DNA of 64,000 bases from Hyaloperonospora brassicae (GCA_947650285.1 CANTFL010000910.1:1-64000), one strand, 5' to 3'; shown: positions 22,813 to 35,957, counted from the stretch's first letter. Numbers and translations: made by a program. The notes: generated by a model not told the origin, from the sequence alone.

Positions 22813-23466
22813 TCAATCCGAACACGCACAGATGCCGAGCGCCGCCATCAAGTCATCGTGGCGCGGTCCGTGAAGTCTCTTCGTCATGATGTCGGCCAAC
22901 ATCACTGTCGTCTCGCAGTATTCAAGCTTCACTTCACCGCGCTTGACCTCATCACGGATGTGGTGGTACTTGATGTCGATGTGCTTAGCGCCGCCGTGGT
23001 TCACCGGGTTCTTCGTCATCTTGATGCACGACTGGTTGTCTTCACGGATGACGAGGTAGGGTCCTGCCTCGTTCGCGGCTGCCATGATCTCGCATTGCAG
23101 GCGATGGATCCACTTGCCCTCTTGGATCGCCAGACTCAGCGCTATAAACTCCGCTTCACTCGTCGACAGCGACACGCTTGGCTGTTTCTTGCTGCCCCAA
23201 CTCACTGGCGCACCCAATAGCATGAAGACGTAGCCAGACGTCGACTTGCGATCAGCAACGTCACCAGCCCAGTCTGCATCCGAGTAGCCACGAAAGTCGA
23301 TCTTCGCACTTGGTTTGTAGCAGACTCCATGCGTCTTGGCGCCTTGTAGGTAGCGAAAGATGCGCTTGACCGCAACCCAGTGCTCTTCTTGAGGGTTCTC
23401 CATGAAGCGCGACACAAAGCTCACATCATAGGCGATGTCCGGTCGCGTTGCGGACGTCAGATGCAT
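22813..23466 (-). pseudogene. pol: Copia F RNase H end, 5' truncated
   Basis: A 217-residue frame on the minus strand with the end of RT and the Copia RNase [51 protein letters not shown] and [17 protein letters not shown]. It ends at the normal stop eight bases before the LTR at 22805. The front is cut at about 23470, where the Copia A 5' LTR starts, so Copia A (or its LTR) landed in or beside it. Confidence 0.85.
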
Positions 23467-23474
23467 CTAAGCAC

Positions 23475-23755
23475 TATTGAAGGTTACCGTAACAACCCGA
23501 ACTCTAAGGTGTAGTTCTTACGGGATAGTTGTTGCGTCGGTAATTACGCAGGAATGGTTAGACGAGTAGGGTGATTAGATGCGCCGACTGATTTATACGT
23601 GGACACATATAAATCAGGGCGTAGGCAGATAAGCTCCGATAATCAATCGCTTTCCAATCTTCCATCTACCCCCCCCCAAGTGTCTTCTCCGGTCTTCCGA
23701 GTGGACTCCCAGCATCCTTCTCAGTTTCGGTCGTCAAGCTTCACACCTTTCAACA
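23475..23755 (+). repeat. Copia A 5' LTR (281 bp)
   Basis: It runs from TATTGAAGGTTACC to TTTCAACA and matches the LTRs at 17576 and 29633. The longer C run (about 23671-23678) explains most of the extra length. Confidence 0.82.
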
Positions 23756-23770
23756 GGTTATGAGCCCAAG
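23756..23770 (+). promoter_or_regulatory. Copia primer-binding site, tRNA-Met anticodon-arm type
   Basis: GGTTATGAGCCCAAG follows the LTR end directly. Its complement (CTTGGGCTCATAACC) has the form of an initiator tRNA-Met anticodon loop (CTCATAA), not a tRNA 3' end. Drosophila copia is primed by an internal half of initiator tRNA-Met, with a similar GGTTATGGGCCC site. The gag ATG (23760) lies inside the site. Confidence 0.65.
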
Positions 23771-26022
23771 CACGATGTCCTCTGCTCATGGTGCCACCAC
23801 CAAGGTCTCCATCGACAAGTTCAACGGAGACAACTACGCGACATGGAGCCCCTACATGCGTGGCGTGTTCCTGACCAAGTCGACGTGGCACGTGGTGAAC
23901 CGGGAGACGTCGCCGACCTTCGCGGACCCTCGTGCCATGGACGACTACGTCAAGACGAGTAACATCGCGTTCGGACTGATGTTGCTCCACATGGACGCCG
24001 ACTACCATCACATCGTCGATGATTGTGAGGAGGCGTGGATCGCGTGGGCGCGTTTGAAGACGCTGTACGGCGGGTCGCAGAAGGCTGAGCGCATCTACTT
24101 GAAGCGCGAGCTGTTCAGCATGGAGATGAAGGAAGGCGGCAATGTGATGCATCATTGCAATGAAGTCCTCAACATCAGCGCGAAGCTAAGCAGCATCGGC
24201 GCCAAGATGGATGACGAGGACGTGGCGATCTGCTTGTTGCGCAGCCTCCCCAAGAGCTACGAGAATGTCGTGCTAAACTTGGAGATGAGCAGCGCGGAAC
24301 TGCGATCGCGAGACGTCGTGAGAGTGCTCACGAATGAGTACATAAAGAGGCAAGGTGACAAGACGACATCGGTGAAGACTGAAGACGCGGCGAAGGCATT
24401 CAGTGCTGAGCATGAACCTCGCCAGTGTACGTAATGCGGGAAATTGGGGCACACGGCGAAGCGGTGCTGAACCAAGCAGAAGGACGAAAATTAAGGAGGA
24501 GCTCGACGCGGCGGCAACAATGCTCGTGGACGCGGAGCCAACAACGTTCAGTGGCGAACCAACAGCAACTACGACGACGACTACGATCGAGTTGCGTTTG
24601 CGGTTTCGCTGGAGGCTGTATTTTTAACGGGCAAGAATATGCCAGGGATGTGGGCGGTCGACAGCGGTGCGACGCATCATATCTGCAACGATAAGGCCAA
24701 GTTTGCAAGCCTGAATGAGCGAGAGGAAGGCGAGCTATCGGTGGCTGATGGCAGCAAGGCTGCGATCAAGGGTGTGGGAACCATCATGGAACGGGTGGTT
24801 CTGCCCAATGGCGACGAACGAGACATCGAGATCAAGGACGCGCTGTTCGTGCCAAGCATGAGCAGGAATCTACTTTCGGTGCCGCAGATCAACAAGGGTG
24901 GCAAGTTCCAAGTCATGTTCGATGGGTCCAGGATGCAAGTAACGCGCAAGAATTCCACGCAAGTCGTGGCAACAGCGGATATCGTCGATGGACTCTACTG
25001 GCTGCGAAATCCTCAACGATCGGCGAATGCAGCGACACGCAACGGTACCATCGACTTGCATGCGCGCATGGGTCATGCACCCCTCGATGTTCTGCGCAAG
25101 ATGGTGGCCACCGGCATGATCAAGGAAGCCAAAGCGCCTCTCAACTCGACTGGGCCAAGTGTGTGTCTCGGTTGCCAGCAAGGGAAGACGGTCCAAAAAA
25201 CACTCCCAACCAACCGTGACAAGCGTCAATATGGTGTGTTCGAGTTGCTGCACTTCGACATCTGCGGGCCAATGGAACAAGTCTCGATCGGCGGCAGCAG
25301 ATACTTGCTGCTTGTGGTTGACGAAGCAAGCGGGTGCATGAAGGGCTTCTGTCTGCGATCCAAGTCTGAGAGTGAAGACTTTATCAGGAGCTACATTCTC
25401 AAGATACAGACGCAGTTCGGCAAGAAGACCAAGTTCGTTCGGCATGATGGAGCGCATGAGTTTGCGACCAACTCGATCAAGACCTTCTACGAAGACCAAG
25501 GTATCGAGCAGCGGGTCACGGTGCCGTATGCATACCAGACCAACGGCACCTCAGAACGCGCGATACGGACCATTGTCACGATTGGACGCAGCTTGCTACA
25601 CCATGCAAAGCTGGAGAAGTGCTTCTGGGCTGAAGCGGCAATGACGGCGATCTACATCAAGAACCGCCTGTCTTCACCTAATATCGACCACAAGACTCCG
25701 TTCGAGATCGTGTACAAGTCAAAACCAAGTGTCAAGCACATGCGCGTGTTTGGATGTCGAGCTTACATCCTGACACCGAGGGAGAAGCGACTGAAGTGGG
25801 ACCCAAAGGCTCGTGCAGGGATGTTCATGGGCTACGAAGAAGCGTCAAAGGATTACCGAGTGTACGACATTGAGGCGGGCCAAGTGGTGATCAGTCGTGA
25901 CATCACCTTCGACGAATCGACTTTTGACTTTTCGATGGACCGATCAAGTGAAGACGATGAAGATGCAGAGTTGGACCTCGACCTCCGTGGCGATCAACGA
26001 TGACGACGTCCGGCAGAAAACC
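23760..26022 (+). pseudogene. gag-pol: Copia A gag-PR-INT with three nonsense codons
   Basis: One frame runs from the ATG in the primer-binding site to the solo-LTR insertion. It is stopped three times in about 60 bp, all in or just after the zinc knuckle: TAA 24432-24434 (inside CTxCGKLGH), TGA 24468-24470 and TAA 24492-24494. After these it reads on: protease [13 protein letters not shown] (about 24650), integrase [11 protein letters not shown] and CLGCQQGK, and core [17 protein letters not shown] and NGTSERAI. It ends in an acidic linker at 26022. Gag alone (225 aa) could still be made, without the knuckle. Confidence 0.82.
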
Positions 26023-26024
26023 TG

Positions 26025-27820
26025 TGTGGTGAAGTCGATCTCACAAAATTACTTTAGTGAGTGTCGATCTTCCACTTGTCTAGACTTGCCGACTCACGGA
26101 GGGGGTACTCTGATCCGTGCCTTGTTGTATAACCTTGTGCTCACCTTGTGTACCCGTCGGTTGTGCTGGCTTAAGCTCTTCGTAATGGCCTTGGGAGATT
26201 TCGATCTCGCTGAGGGTTTGGGGTTGAGCGTTCGCTTTCGGTGCGGAAATCTTCACACCACGAACGAGGTTCTGCGATCCTGATCTTGAGTCGCGGCGAT
26301 CTCTATTTGGAGATGTCGCGATCTCGATCTTGAATCACACCGATCTCGACTCGTCTTCGGGATCGGGGTCTTCGCTGTGCGGAAATCTTCACTCAGCAAA
26401 TAGTAGTCTTGCGTCGATCTTGCGTTGGGATCGGTCCGATATGGTCTCGGGATCGACCGATCTTGCCGGAAGTGCACAATATAGACAGATCGGTTCTTGG
26501 TTTCGCCAAAATGAAACACGCCGATATGTCCAGTTGATCGCTTCGATCTTGCTTGGTCTTGTCTTGAGCGCCTTGTCCAGATCTTCTGACCACTTGAGCC
26601 GTCTCGCGATCTTGTGTCCAAAATCCATTTCCTTTTCCTTTGTTTTGTAGCAGCTACCGTAGCAGTTGAGTTGAGTGTGAGTACTTGATCGATCCGGACC
26701 AGATATCCCGAGATCGCTCTTCTCGATCTTGGTCAACAATCCAAGATCGGTCTTCTGTGTCCCCGTAACACGCGTGCCTTGACCCGCCGGGGGAGCCAAA
26801 TCAATCTTGCCCGGAGAAGAGGGGAGGAGAACGTGCGTCGTGAGCAGAAGAAGTAGAGTTCAAGTCTGTTTATTAACCAACCAATTATTAGCCAACCTAT
26901 CCTTAAGCCTATTCTTACCCGTAGGTCACTCTCCAAGTCGATATCACCTTTAAGCTTGACCGCCCCCTTGAACACGTGTCGAAATTTCGTGACCTGTACT
27001 CCAAAGATAGCGCCAATACTCCCGATATCGTACCTAGACACCAAAAAGGACCAAATTCCAAATACGGTACCAAATACCCAATTTTGGTACCGAAAGGTCC
27101 AAAATAGTATCCAAGATGTGGAATGTGTCTAAATCCATTTTGCGACGTCCATTCGACCGGCTTCCACTGGCTCTTTCGGTCTGAACTTTTGGGACATCTC
27201 TCATGAACCTACATCAAGCATGTACATCATGATTCAATATCTCCATCATCGATTTATCCATAACCAACAGGGAATATGACCGATCTGATGTCCAATTCGA
27301 GATCGTTGAGGATCAACACAGTGCGATCCGGCCCTATATGCCTTTTCCGTTCATTGTGCATGCTCCGATACTATACTCAACGGTTTATCCGCACAATGGG
27401 ACCATCCACAATTCTTACAACGGTCCCACAGACCCCCAAAAACATCCCCACTTCCAGATCGGTCCATAATTAACCTCTACTAGTACTCCCTTTGGGAGAC
27501 CCGTAGAGAGTGTCACCGGCCTGCAGGATGTTACACCTTCGTCACAGAGTCACATCACATCACCTGATCTCAGATCCTTGTCCCAGATCGCTCCATGGAA
27601 ATCGTTCTACCTGTCGTCTTGTCCCAGATCACCCCGTCTCAGATCGTTCCATACCCATCAGTCTGACGACAGTTGGATCGGATCGCCGATCCCGTTTAGA
27701 TCGCCTTTCGTCTCCTAATTGGATCGCCAGGTCCCATGGCCTCATTTTCCACCAGTATGTGGCGTCCCAAATGTGTAGCCACCGATCCTCGTACAAAATT
27801 TGATTAGTGACTTCACCACA
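26025..27820 (-). repeat. Solo Gypsy LTR inserted in Copia A
   Basis: 1796 bp, the same length as 14204-15999 but in the opposite orientation. It is bounded by TGTGGTGAAG and CTTCACCACA. The flanking 4-mers are CCTG (26021-26024) and CCTA (27821-27824), a target-site duplication with one mismatch. Copia A coding sequence resumes on the far side in the expected place. No internal Gypsy sequence is attached, as expected after LTR-LTR recombination. Confidence 0.85.
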
Positions 27821-29625
27821 CCTATAAGCAGACTGGCAAGCGCAAGAGTGAAGCAAGACCCGGCATGTCACGTTCAGCTTCCCTTCGAACTGGGTTGGAA
27901 CAAGATAGTGCGCCGGAACACGTCTCCAACCGTCACCAGAAACAACGATCAAGTGCTCACGAAGCGACGCCTGATGACGAAGAAGATGCGGGCGCCTACG
28001 ATCAAAATTATGACTCGACGCCTCCAACATTTTGGCGTGCAAGTGCAAACGCAGTGGAAGCAACGGACCTGGCAGAACCTGCGACTTTCCAAGACGCAAT
28101 CAACGGTCCTGATCAAGTTCACTGGCGAAGTGCTGTGAAGGCGGAGCTTAAGTCGATGCATCTTCGTGGAGTTTTTCGTGCGGCAAAGCTTCCAAGAGGC
28201 CAAGGCGCGATCGGCACCAAGTGGGTGTTCAAGATCAAGCGCAAAGCGGATGGATCGATCGAGAAGTACAAGGCGCGCCTTGTTGCCAAAGGCTTCAAGC
28301 AGAAGTACGGCATCGACTACACGGAGACGTTCTCGCCCGTGGTGAAGTACGTGACGCTGCGTATGGTGATCGCGATCACCAAGTACTTCGACTGGCCACT
28401 GGATCAACTCGATGTGGTGACAGCGTTTCTCTACGGTGTGATGAAGGAGAAGGTGTACTGCGTGGTACCAGAAGGCGTCGAGATGGATGACGACTTTGAT
28501 TGTTTGGAGTTGATGAAGGCGATCTACGGTCTTAAGCAAGCTTCGCGTGTGTGGAACGAGACTTTTGACGAGTTCGTGTGCTCCATCGGTTTCGAAGTGT
28601 CGGCGTTCGACCCATGTCTCTACATCAAAGTGGTCGATGGTCACTGCGTGCTCGTGCTGGTTTACGTGGATGACGTGTTGGTGACCGGCAGCTCGCTCGA
28701 GTTGATTGCACACACGAAGGCCGATCTCAAGACGCGCTTCGAGATGACCGACAGTGGCAAGTGTACTTTTGTACTAGGCATCGAACTGGTGGACGGCTTG
28801 GATGGCAGCGTGACGATGTGCCAGCAACGGTATGTCAACGACATCCTCAAGCGTTTCGGCATGCATGAGTGCAAGGCCACAACAAGTCCGGTAGATTTGA
28901 GTACTCGGCTTGTCGCAAGCAGTGAAGCAGCCAAGATCGACGTTCCGTTTCGTGAAGCTGTGGGAGCTTTAATGCACTTGATGACTGCGACGCGCCCGGA
29001 CATTGCGTATGCTGTGGAGCACGTCTCACGCTTCATGGAGAACCCGCAGCAAGAATATTTGACGGCGGTGAAGCGCATTTTTCGGTACTTGCAAGGGACC
29101 AAGTCGCATGGACTCCGCTTCCAGCCAAGCGACAAGATTGACTTTCGTGGCTACTCGGACGCGGACTGGGCTGGCGACCATGCTGATCGCAAGTCGACTT
29201 CGGGCTACACTTTCATTCTGATGGGTGCTCCTGTGAGTTGGGGAAGCAAGAAACAGCCAAGCGTGTCGCTGTCGACGAGTGAAGCGGAGTTTATAGCGCT
29301 GAGTCTGGCGATCCAAGAGGGCAAGTGGATCCATCGCCTGCTATGCGAGATCATGGCAGCCGCGAACGGGTCAGGACCGGACCTCGTCATCCGTGAAGAC
29401 AACCAGTCGTGCATCAAGATGACGAAGAACCCGGTGAACCATGGCCGCGCGAAGCACATCGACGTCAAGTACCATCACATCCGTGATGAGGTCAAGCGCG
29501 GTGAAGTGAAGCTCGAGTATTGCGAGACTTCCGTGATGATGGCGGACACTATGACCAAGGGACTTTCGGGACCTCGTCACAAGGACTTGACGACATCTCT
29601 CGGCATCCGTGCGAGTTCGGATTGA
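27821..29625 (+). CDS. pol: Copia A RT-RNase H, C-terminal part after the LTR insertion
   Basis: This continues the Copia A polyprotein in a single open frame to the stop at 29623-29625. It has a charged linker, then RT with [19 protein letters not shown], a [12 protein letters not shown] segment and [11 protein letters not shown], then RNase H with [23 protein letters not shown] and EDNQSCIKM. No stop is seen, so this half is sequence-intact, but it is separated from gag by the LTR and has no start of its own. It is almost identical to 16000-17568. Confidence 0.82.
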
Positions 29626-29632
29626 GGGGGCG

Positions 29633-29909
29633 TGTTGAAGGTTACCGTAACAACCCGAACTCTAAGGTGTAGTTCTTACGGGATAGTTGTTGCGTCGGTA
29701 ATTACGCAGGAATGGTTAGACGAGTAGGGTGATTAGATGCGCCGACTGATTATATGTGGATACATATAAATCAGGGCGTAGGCAGATAAGCTCCGACAAT
29801 CAATCACTTTCCAATCTTCCATCTACCCCCCAAGTGTCTTCTCCGGTCTTCCGAGTGGACTCCCAGCATCCTTCCCAGTTTCGGTCGTCAAGCTTCACAC
29901 CTCTCAACA
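29633..29909 (+). repeat. Copia A 3' LTR (277 bp)
   Basis: TGTTGAAGG ... CTCTCAACA. Its last base is followed at once by a Copia B LTR lacking its first 19 bases, giving an LTR-LTR join without a spacer or target duplication. Confidence 0.85.
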
Positions 29910-30172
29910 AATCCGAACTTAAGCGTAGTTTTTACGAGATAGTTCTTACGTCGGTAATTACCTCAGAGATGATTAGACGCGTAGGATGATTGGACGCGTG
30001 TAAATCAGGTTGATTAGATGCACCATGTGATTGGATGCAGTCTAGGGTAGGCAGAGTTAAGACCTATGAATCAATCACTTTCCGATTTCCATTCTTCAGA
30101 GCAAGTGTCTTCTCTTCGGCTCGTCCAAGTGCAGACTCTCTTGCCCGCCTCAGCTTCCGACGCCAACAGGTT

Positions 30173-31849
30173 ATGAGCCCAAGCGCCATGACTCCCTCGC
30201 ACGATGCCAAGGTCACCATTGACAAGTTCAACGGTGACAACTACGCGACATGGAGCCGCTACATGCGTGGCGTGTTCCTGACGAAGTCGACGTGGCATGT
30301 CGTGAACCGGGAGACGTCGCCGACGTTTGCAGACCCACGCGCCATGGACGACTACGCCAAGGCAAGCAACGTGGCGTTCGGTCTTATGCTTCTGCATATG
30401 GACGCGGACTACCACCACGTGGTTGATGACTGCGAAGAAGCCTGGGCCGCATGGGTGCGCATCAAGACGCTCTACGGAGGATCGCAGAAGGCCGGTCGCA
30501 TCTTCTTGAAGCGCCAGCTCTTCAGCATGGAGATGGCGGAAGGCGGCAATGTGTTGCACCATTGCAACGAGGTCCTCAACATCAGCGCGAAGCTCAGCAG
30601 CATCGGCGCCAAGATGGAGGACGAGGACGTGGCGATCTGCTTGCTGCGCAGTCTCCCCAAGAGCTACGAGAACGTCGTTCTCAACTTGGAGATGAACAGC
30701 GCTGAACTTCGATCGCGCGACGTTGTCAAGGTGCTCACGAACGAGCATATCAAGCGTCAAGGTGCCAAGACTGCGGCGGTGAAGACCGAGGACGCAGCCA
30801 AGGCATTCAATGCTGAGCGTGAACCGCATCAATGCTCGTATTGTGGCAAATTGGGGCACACGGTGGAACGGTGCTGGACCAAACAGAAAGCGGAAAACAA
30901 GGGCCCGAGACGCGGCGGCAATGGCCGTGGACGCGGGGCCAACAATGTCCACTGGCGCAGCGAAGGGGATGACTACGAGTACATGGATCGAGTCACCTTC
31001 GCAGTCTCGCTTGAGTGTGGACTTTCAACAGGCAAGAGCATGCCGGGGATGTGGGCGGTCGACAGCGGCGCAACGCACCACATCTGCAACGACAAGGCTA
31101 AGTTCGCGACCCTCAACGAGCGGGACGAAGGAGAACTTTCGGTGGCTGATGGCAGCAAGGCTGCAATCAAGGGTGTGGGAACCATCATGGAATTGGTGGT
31201 TCTGCCCAACGGTAATGAGCGCATGATCGAGATTAAGGACGCGCTCTTTGTGCCGAGCATGAGCAAGAATCTACTTTCGGTGCCGCAGATCAACAAGACT
31301 GGGAAGTTTCAAGTCGTCTTCGACGGTCGCAAGATGAACGTGACACGCAAGAACTCGACACAAGTCGTGGCTACGGCGGATCTCGTCGATGGACTCTACT
31401 GGCTTCGTACGCCTCAACCGTCGGCAAACACGGTGATGAACAACCAGGTTGTCGACCTGCACGCTCGCATGGGTCATGCACCTTTCGACGTTCTTCGCAA
31501 GATGGTCAACGATGGTCTGATCAAGGACGCCAAAGCTCCTGCCAAGTCAAACGGATCAAGCTTGTGTCGCGGGTGTCAACAAGGGAAGATGGTTCAAAAA
31601 CCATTTCCAAGCAACCGCGACAAGCGTCGTTATGCCACGTTTGAGCTACTTCACTTCGATATCTGCGGCCCAATGGAAGAAGTCTCGATTGGCGGCAGCA
31701 GATATTTGCTGCTGATTGTTGACGAAGCCAGCGGGTGCATGAAGGGTTTCTGCTTACGTGCCAAGTCGGAGAGCGAAGACTGCGTCAAGAGTTACATTCT
31801 CAAGATCGAGACCCAGTTATTGAGGGTTACCGGTACAATCCGAACTTAG
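30173..31849 (+). CDS. gag: Copia B short unit 1: Gag-protease-part integrase
   Basis: 558 residues from the ATG in the primer-binding site. It has the Gag core (about 15-195), zinc knuckle [14 protein letters not shown] (221-234), an RG-rich stretch (246-256), protease DSGA (D297), the integrase HHCC site (H430, H435, C465, C468) and the first core Asp (D496). It stops after residue 548 with about ten residues read from the next LTR. It has no second catalytic Asp, no Glu and no RT. Private change: VTFAVS where others have VAFAVS. Confidence 0.85.
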   Translation: MSPSAMTPSHDAKVTIDKFNGDNYATWSRYMRGVFLTKSTWHVVNRETSPTFADPRAMDDYAKASNVAFGLMLLHMDADYHHVVDDCEEAWAAWVRIKTLYGGSQKAGRIFLKRQLFSMEMAEGGNVLHHCNEVLNISAKLSSIGAKMEDEDVAICLLRSLPKSYENVVLNLEMNSAELRSRDVVKVLTNEHIKRQGAKTAAVKTEDAAKAFNAEREPHQCSYCGKLGHTVERCWTKQKAENKGPRRGGNGRGRGANNVHWRSEGDDYEYMDRVTFAVSLECGLSTGKSMPGMWAVDSGATHHICNDKAKFATLNERDEGELSVADGSKAAIKGVGTIMELVVLPNGNERMIEIKDALFVPSMSKNLLSVPQINKTGKFQVVFDGRKMNVTRKNSTQVVATADLVDGLYWLRTPQPSANTVMNNQVVDLHARMGHAPFDVLRKMVNDGLIKDAKAPAKSNGSSLCRGCQQGKMVQKPFPSNRDKRRYATFELLHFDICGPMEEVSIGGSRYLLLIVDEASGCMKGFCLRAKSESEDCVKSYILKIETQLLRVTGTIRT

Positions 31850-32100
31850 CGCGTAGTTCTTACGGGATAGTTCTTACGTCGGTAATTACCTCAGAGATGA
31901 TTAGACGCGTAGGATGATTGGACGCGTGTAAATCAGGTTGATTAGATGCACCATGTGATTGGATGCAGTCTAGGGTAGGCAGAGTTAAGACCTATGAATC
32001 AATCACTTTCCGATTCCCATTCTTCAGAGCAAGTGTCTTCTCTTCGGCTCGTCCAAGTGCAGACTCTCTTGCCCGCCTCAGCTTCCGACGCCAACAGGTT

Positions 32101-33573
32101 ATGAGCCCAAGCGCCATGACTCCCTCGCACGATGCCAAGGTCACCATTGACAAGTTCAACGGTGACAACTACGCGACATGGAGCCGCTACATGCGTGGCG
32201 TGTTCCTGACGAAGTCGACGTGGCATGTCGTGAACCGGGAGACGTCGCCGACGTTTGCAGACCCACGCGCCATGGACGACTACGCCAAGGCAAGCAACGT
32301 GGCGTTCGGTCTTATGCTTCTGCATATGGACGCGGACTACCACCACGTGGTTGATGACTGCGAAGAAGCCTGGGCCGCATGGGTGCGCATCAAGACGCTC
32401 TACGGAGGATCGCAGAAGGCCGGTCGCATCTTCTTGAAGCGCCAGCTCTTCAGCATGGAGATGGCGGAAGGCGGCAATGTGTTGCACCATTGCAACGAGG
32501 TCCTCAACATCAGCGCGAAGATCAGCAGCATCGGCGCCAAGATGGAGGACGAGGACGTGGCGATCTGCTTGCTGCGCAGTCTCCCCAAGAGCTACGAGAA
32601 CGTCGTTCTCAACTTGGAGATGAACAGTGCTGAACTTCGATCGCGCGACGTTGTCAAGGTGCTCACGAACGAGCATATCAAGCGTCAAGGTGCCAAGACT
32701 GCGGCGGTGAAGACCGAGGACGCAGCCAAGGCATTCAATGCTGAGCGTGAACCGCATCAATGCTCGTATTGTGGCAAATTGGGGCACACGGTGGAACGGT
32801 GCTGGACCAAACAGAAAGCGGAAAACAAGGGCCCGAGACGCGGCGGCAATGGCCGTGGACGCGGGGCCAACAATGTCCACTGGCGCAGCGAAGGGGATGA
32901 CTACGAGTACATGGATCGAGTCGCCTTCGCAGTCTCGCTTGAGTGTGGACTTTCAACAGGCAAGAGCATGCCGGGGATGTGGGCGGTCGACAGCGGCGCA
33001 ACGCACCACATCTGCAACGACAAGGCTAAGTTCGCGACCCTCAACGAGCGGGACGAAGGAGAACTTTCGGTGGCTGATGGCAGCAAGGCTGCAATCAAGG
33101 GTGTGGGAACCATCATGGAATTGGTGGTTCTGCCCAACGGTGATGAGCGCATGATCGAGATTAAGGACGCGCTCTTTGTGCCGAGCATGAGCAAGAATCT
33201 ACTTTCGGTGCCGCAGATCAACAAGACTGGGAAGTTTCCAAGTCGTCTTCGACGGTCGCAAGATGAACGTGACACGCAAGAACTCGACACAAGTCGTGGC
33301 TACGGCGGATCTCGTCGATGGACTCTACTGGCTTCGTACGCCTCAACCGTCGGCCAACACGGTGATGAACAACCAGGTTGTCGACCTGCACGCTCGCATG
33401 GGTCATGCACCTTTCGACGTTCTTCGCAAGATGGTCAACGATGGTCTGATCAAGGACGCCAAAGCTCCTGCCAAGTCAAACGGATCAAGCTTGTGTCGCG
33501 GGTGTCAACAAGGGAAGATGGTTCAAAAACCATTTCCAAGCAACCGCGACAAGCGTCGTTATGCCACGTTTGA
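32101..33573 (+). pseudogene. gag: Copia B short unit 2, frameshifted
   Basis: Same content as unit 1, but an extra C at about 33239 (AAGTTTCCAAGTCG against AAGTTTCAAGTCG) shifts the frame after the protease and ends the protein at 490 residues. Gag and the protease site are intact. Private change: AKISS for AKLSS. It has GDERM where most units have GNERM. The original frame resumes at 33263-33778. Confidence 0.85.
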
Positions 33574-34029
33574 GCTACTTCACTTCGATATCTGCGGCCC
33601 AATGGAAGAAGTCTCGATTGGCGGCAGCAGATATTTGCTGCTGATTGTTGACGAAGCCAGCGGGTGCATGAAGGGTTTCTGCTTACGTGCCAAGTCGGAG
33701 AGCGAAGACTGCGTCAAGACTTACATTCTCAAGATCGAGACCCAGTTATTGAGGGTTACCGGTACAATCCGAACTTAGCGCGTAGTTCTTACGGGATAGT
33801 TCTTACGTCGGTAATTACCTCAGAGATGATTAGACGCGTAGGATGATTGGACGCGTGTAAATCAGGTTGATTAGATGCACCATGTGATTGGATGCAGTCT
33901 AGGGTAGGCAGAGTTAAGACCTATGAATCAATCACTTTCCGATTTCCATTCTTCAGAGCAAGTGTCTTCTCTTCGGCTCGTCCAAGTGCAGACTCTCTTG
34001 CCCGCCTCAGCTTCCGACGCCAACAGGTT

Positions 34030-35706
34030 ATGAGCCCAAGCGCCATGACTCCCTCGCACGATGCCAAGGTCACCATTGACAAGTTCAACGGTGACAACTA
34101 CGCGACATGGAGCCGCTACATGCGTGGCGTGTTCCTGACGAAGTCGACGTGGCATGTCGTGAACCGGGAGACGTCGCCGACGTTTGCAGACCCACGCGCC
34201 ATGGACGACTACGCCAAGGCAAGCAACGTGGCGTTCGGTCTTATGCTTCTGCATATGGACGCGGACTACCACCACGTGGTTGATGACTGCGAAGAAGCCT
34301 GGGCCGCATGGGTGCGCATCAAGACGCTCTACGGAGGATCGCAGAAGGCCGGTCGCATCTTCTTGAAGCGCCAGCTCTTCAGCATGGAGATGGCGGAAGG
34401 CGGCAATGTGTTGCACCATTGCAACGAGGTCCTCAACATCAGCGCGAAGCTCAGCAGCATCGGCGCCAAGATGGAGGACGAGGACGTGGCGATCTGCTTG
34501 CTGCGCAGTCTCCCCAAGAGCTACGAGAACGTCGTTCTCAACTTGGAGATGAACAGTGCTGAACTTCGATCGCGCGACGTTGTCAAGGTGCTCACGAACG
34601 AGCATATCAAGCGTCAAGGTGCCAAGACTGCGGCGGTGAAGACCGAGGACGCAGCCAAGGCATTCAATGCTGAGCGTGAACCGCATCAATGCTCGTATTG
34701 TGGCAAATTGGGGCACACGGTGGAACGGTGCTGGACCAAACAGAAAGCGGAAAACAAGGGCCCGAGACGCGGCGGCAATGGCCGTGGACGCGGGGCCAAC
34801 AATGTCCACTGGCGCAGCGAAGGGGATGACTACGAGTACATGGATCGAGTCGCCTTCGCAGTCTCGCTTGAGTGTGGACTTTCAACAGGCAAGAGCATGC
34901 CGGGGATGTGGGCGGTCGACAGCGGCGCAACGCACCACATCTGCAACGACAAGGCTAAGTTCGCGACCCTCAACGAGCGGGACGAAGGAGAACTTTCGGT
35001 GGCTGATGGCAGCAAGGCTGCAATCAAGGGTGTGGGAACCATCATGGAATTGGTGGTTCTGCCCAACGGTAATGAGCGCATGATCGAGATTAAGGACGCG
35101 CTCTTTGTGCCGAGCATGAGCAAGAATCTACTTTCGGTGCCGCAGATCAACAAGACTGGGAAGTTTCAAGTCGTCTTCGACGGTCGCAAGATGAACGTGA
35201 CACGCAAGAACTCGACACAAGTCGTGGCTACGGCGGATCTCGTCGATGGACTCTACTGGCTTCGTACGCCTCAACCGTCGGCCAACACGGTGATGAACAA
35301 CCAGGTTGTCGACCTGCACGCTCGCATGGGTCATGCACCTTTCGACGTTCTTCGCAAGATGGTCAACGATGGTCTGATCAAGGACGCCAAAGCTCCTGCC
35401 AAGTCAAACGGATCAAGCTTGTGTCGCGGGTGTCAACAAGGGAAGATGGTTCAAAAACCATTTCCAAGCAACCGCGACAAGCGTCGTTATGCCACGTTTG
35501 AGCTACTTCACTTCGATATCTGCGGCCCAATGGAAGAAGTCTCGATTGGCGGCAGCAGATATTTGCTGCTGATTGTTGACGAAGCCAGCGGGTGCATGAA
35601 GGGTTTCTGCTTACGTGCCAAGTCGGAGAGCGAAGACTGCGTCAAGACTTACATTCTCAAGATCGAGACCCAGTTATTGAGGGTTACCGGTACAATCCGA
35701 ACTTAG
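34030..35706 (+). CDS. gag: Copia B short unit 3
   Basis: 558 residues, open throughout. Marker bases: AGT in the NSAEL serine codon, Thr in KTYILK near the end, GNERM, and GACAAGGCTAAG. LTR in front: 33747-34025. Confidence 0.85.
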   Translation: MSPSAMTPSHDAKVTIDKFNGDNYATWSRYMRGVFLTKSTWHVVNRETSPTFADPRAMDDYAKASNVAFGLMLLHMDADYHHVVDDCEEAWAAWVRIKTLYGGSQKAGRIFLKRQLFSMEMAEGGNVLHHCNEVLNISAKLSSIGAKMEDEDVAICLLRSLPKSYENVVLNLEMNSAELRSRDVVKVLTNEHIKRQGAKTAAVKTEDAAKAFNAEREPHQCSYCGKLGHTVERCWTKQKAENKGPRRGGNGRGRGANNVHWRSEGDDYEYMDRVAFAVSLECGLSTGKSMPGMWAVDSGATHHICNDKAKFATLNERDEGELSVADGSKAAIKGVGTIMELVVLPNGNERMIEIKDALFVPSMSKNLLSVPQINKTGKFQVVFDGRKMNVTRKNSTQVVATADLVDGLYWLRTPQPSANTVMNNQVVDLHARMGHAPFDVLRKMVNDGLIKDAKAPAKSNGSSLCRGCQQGKMVQKPFPSNRDKRRYATFELLHFDICGPMEEVSIGGSRYLLLIVDEASGCMKGFCLRAKSESEDCVKTYILKIETQLLRVTGTIRT

Positions 35707-35957
35707 CGCGTAGTTCTTACGGGATAGTTCTTACGTCGGTAATTACCTCAGAGATGATTAGACGCGTAGGATGATTGGACGCGTGTAAATCAGGTTGATT
35801 AGATGCACCATGTGATTGGATGCAGTCTAGGGTAGGCAGAGTTAAGACCTATGAATCAATCACTTTCCGATTTCCATTCTTCAGAGCAAGTGTCTTCTCT
35901 TCGGCTCGTCCAAGTGCAGACTCTCTTGCCCGCCTCAGCTTCCGACGCCAACAGGTT

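Larger units (their letters stand above)
23475..29909 (+). mobile_element. Copia A element, split by a Gypsy solo LTR
   Basis: 5' LTR 23475-23755, internal region 23756-29632 with the 1796-bp Gypsy LTR at 26025-27820 inside it, 3' LTR 29633-29909. Without the insert the element is about 4.6 kb, the same size as intact Copia B (4631 bp). The two LTRs are very similar but the first begins TATTGA and the last TGTTGA. The nonsense codons in gag and the insert make it inactive. Confidence 0.85.

Noticed and set aside
27949..28713. A 254-residue antisense frame over Copia A RT (also at 15967-16656)
   Set aside because: It is a shadow of the conserved RT frame; no domain, and it crosses the RT motifs exactly out of register.
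30071..30952. A 293-residue frame antisense to Copia B gag, repeated in every unit
   Set aside because: It is the mirror of a strongly coding, G/C-third-position frame and recurs only because gag recurs. The translation is low in structure and has no recognisable domain, and shorter versions face Copia A gag as well.
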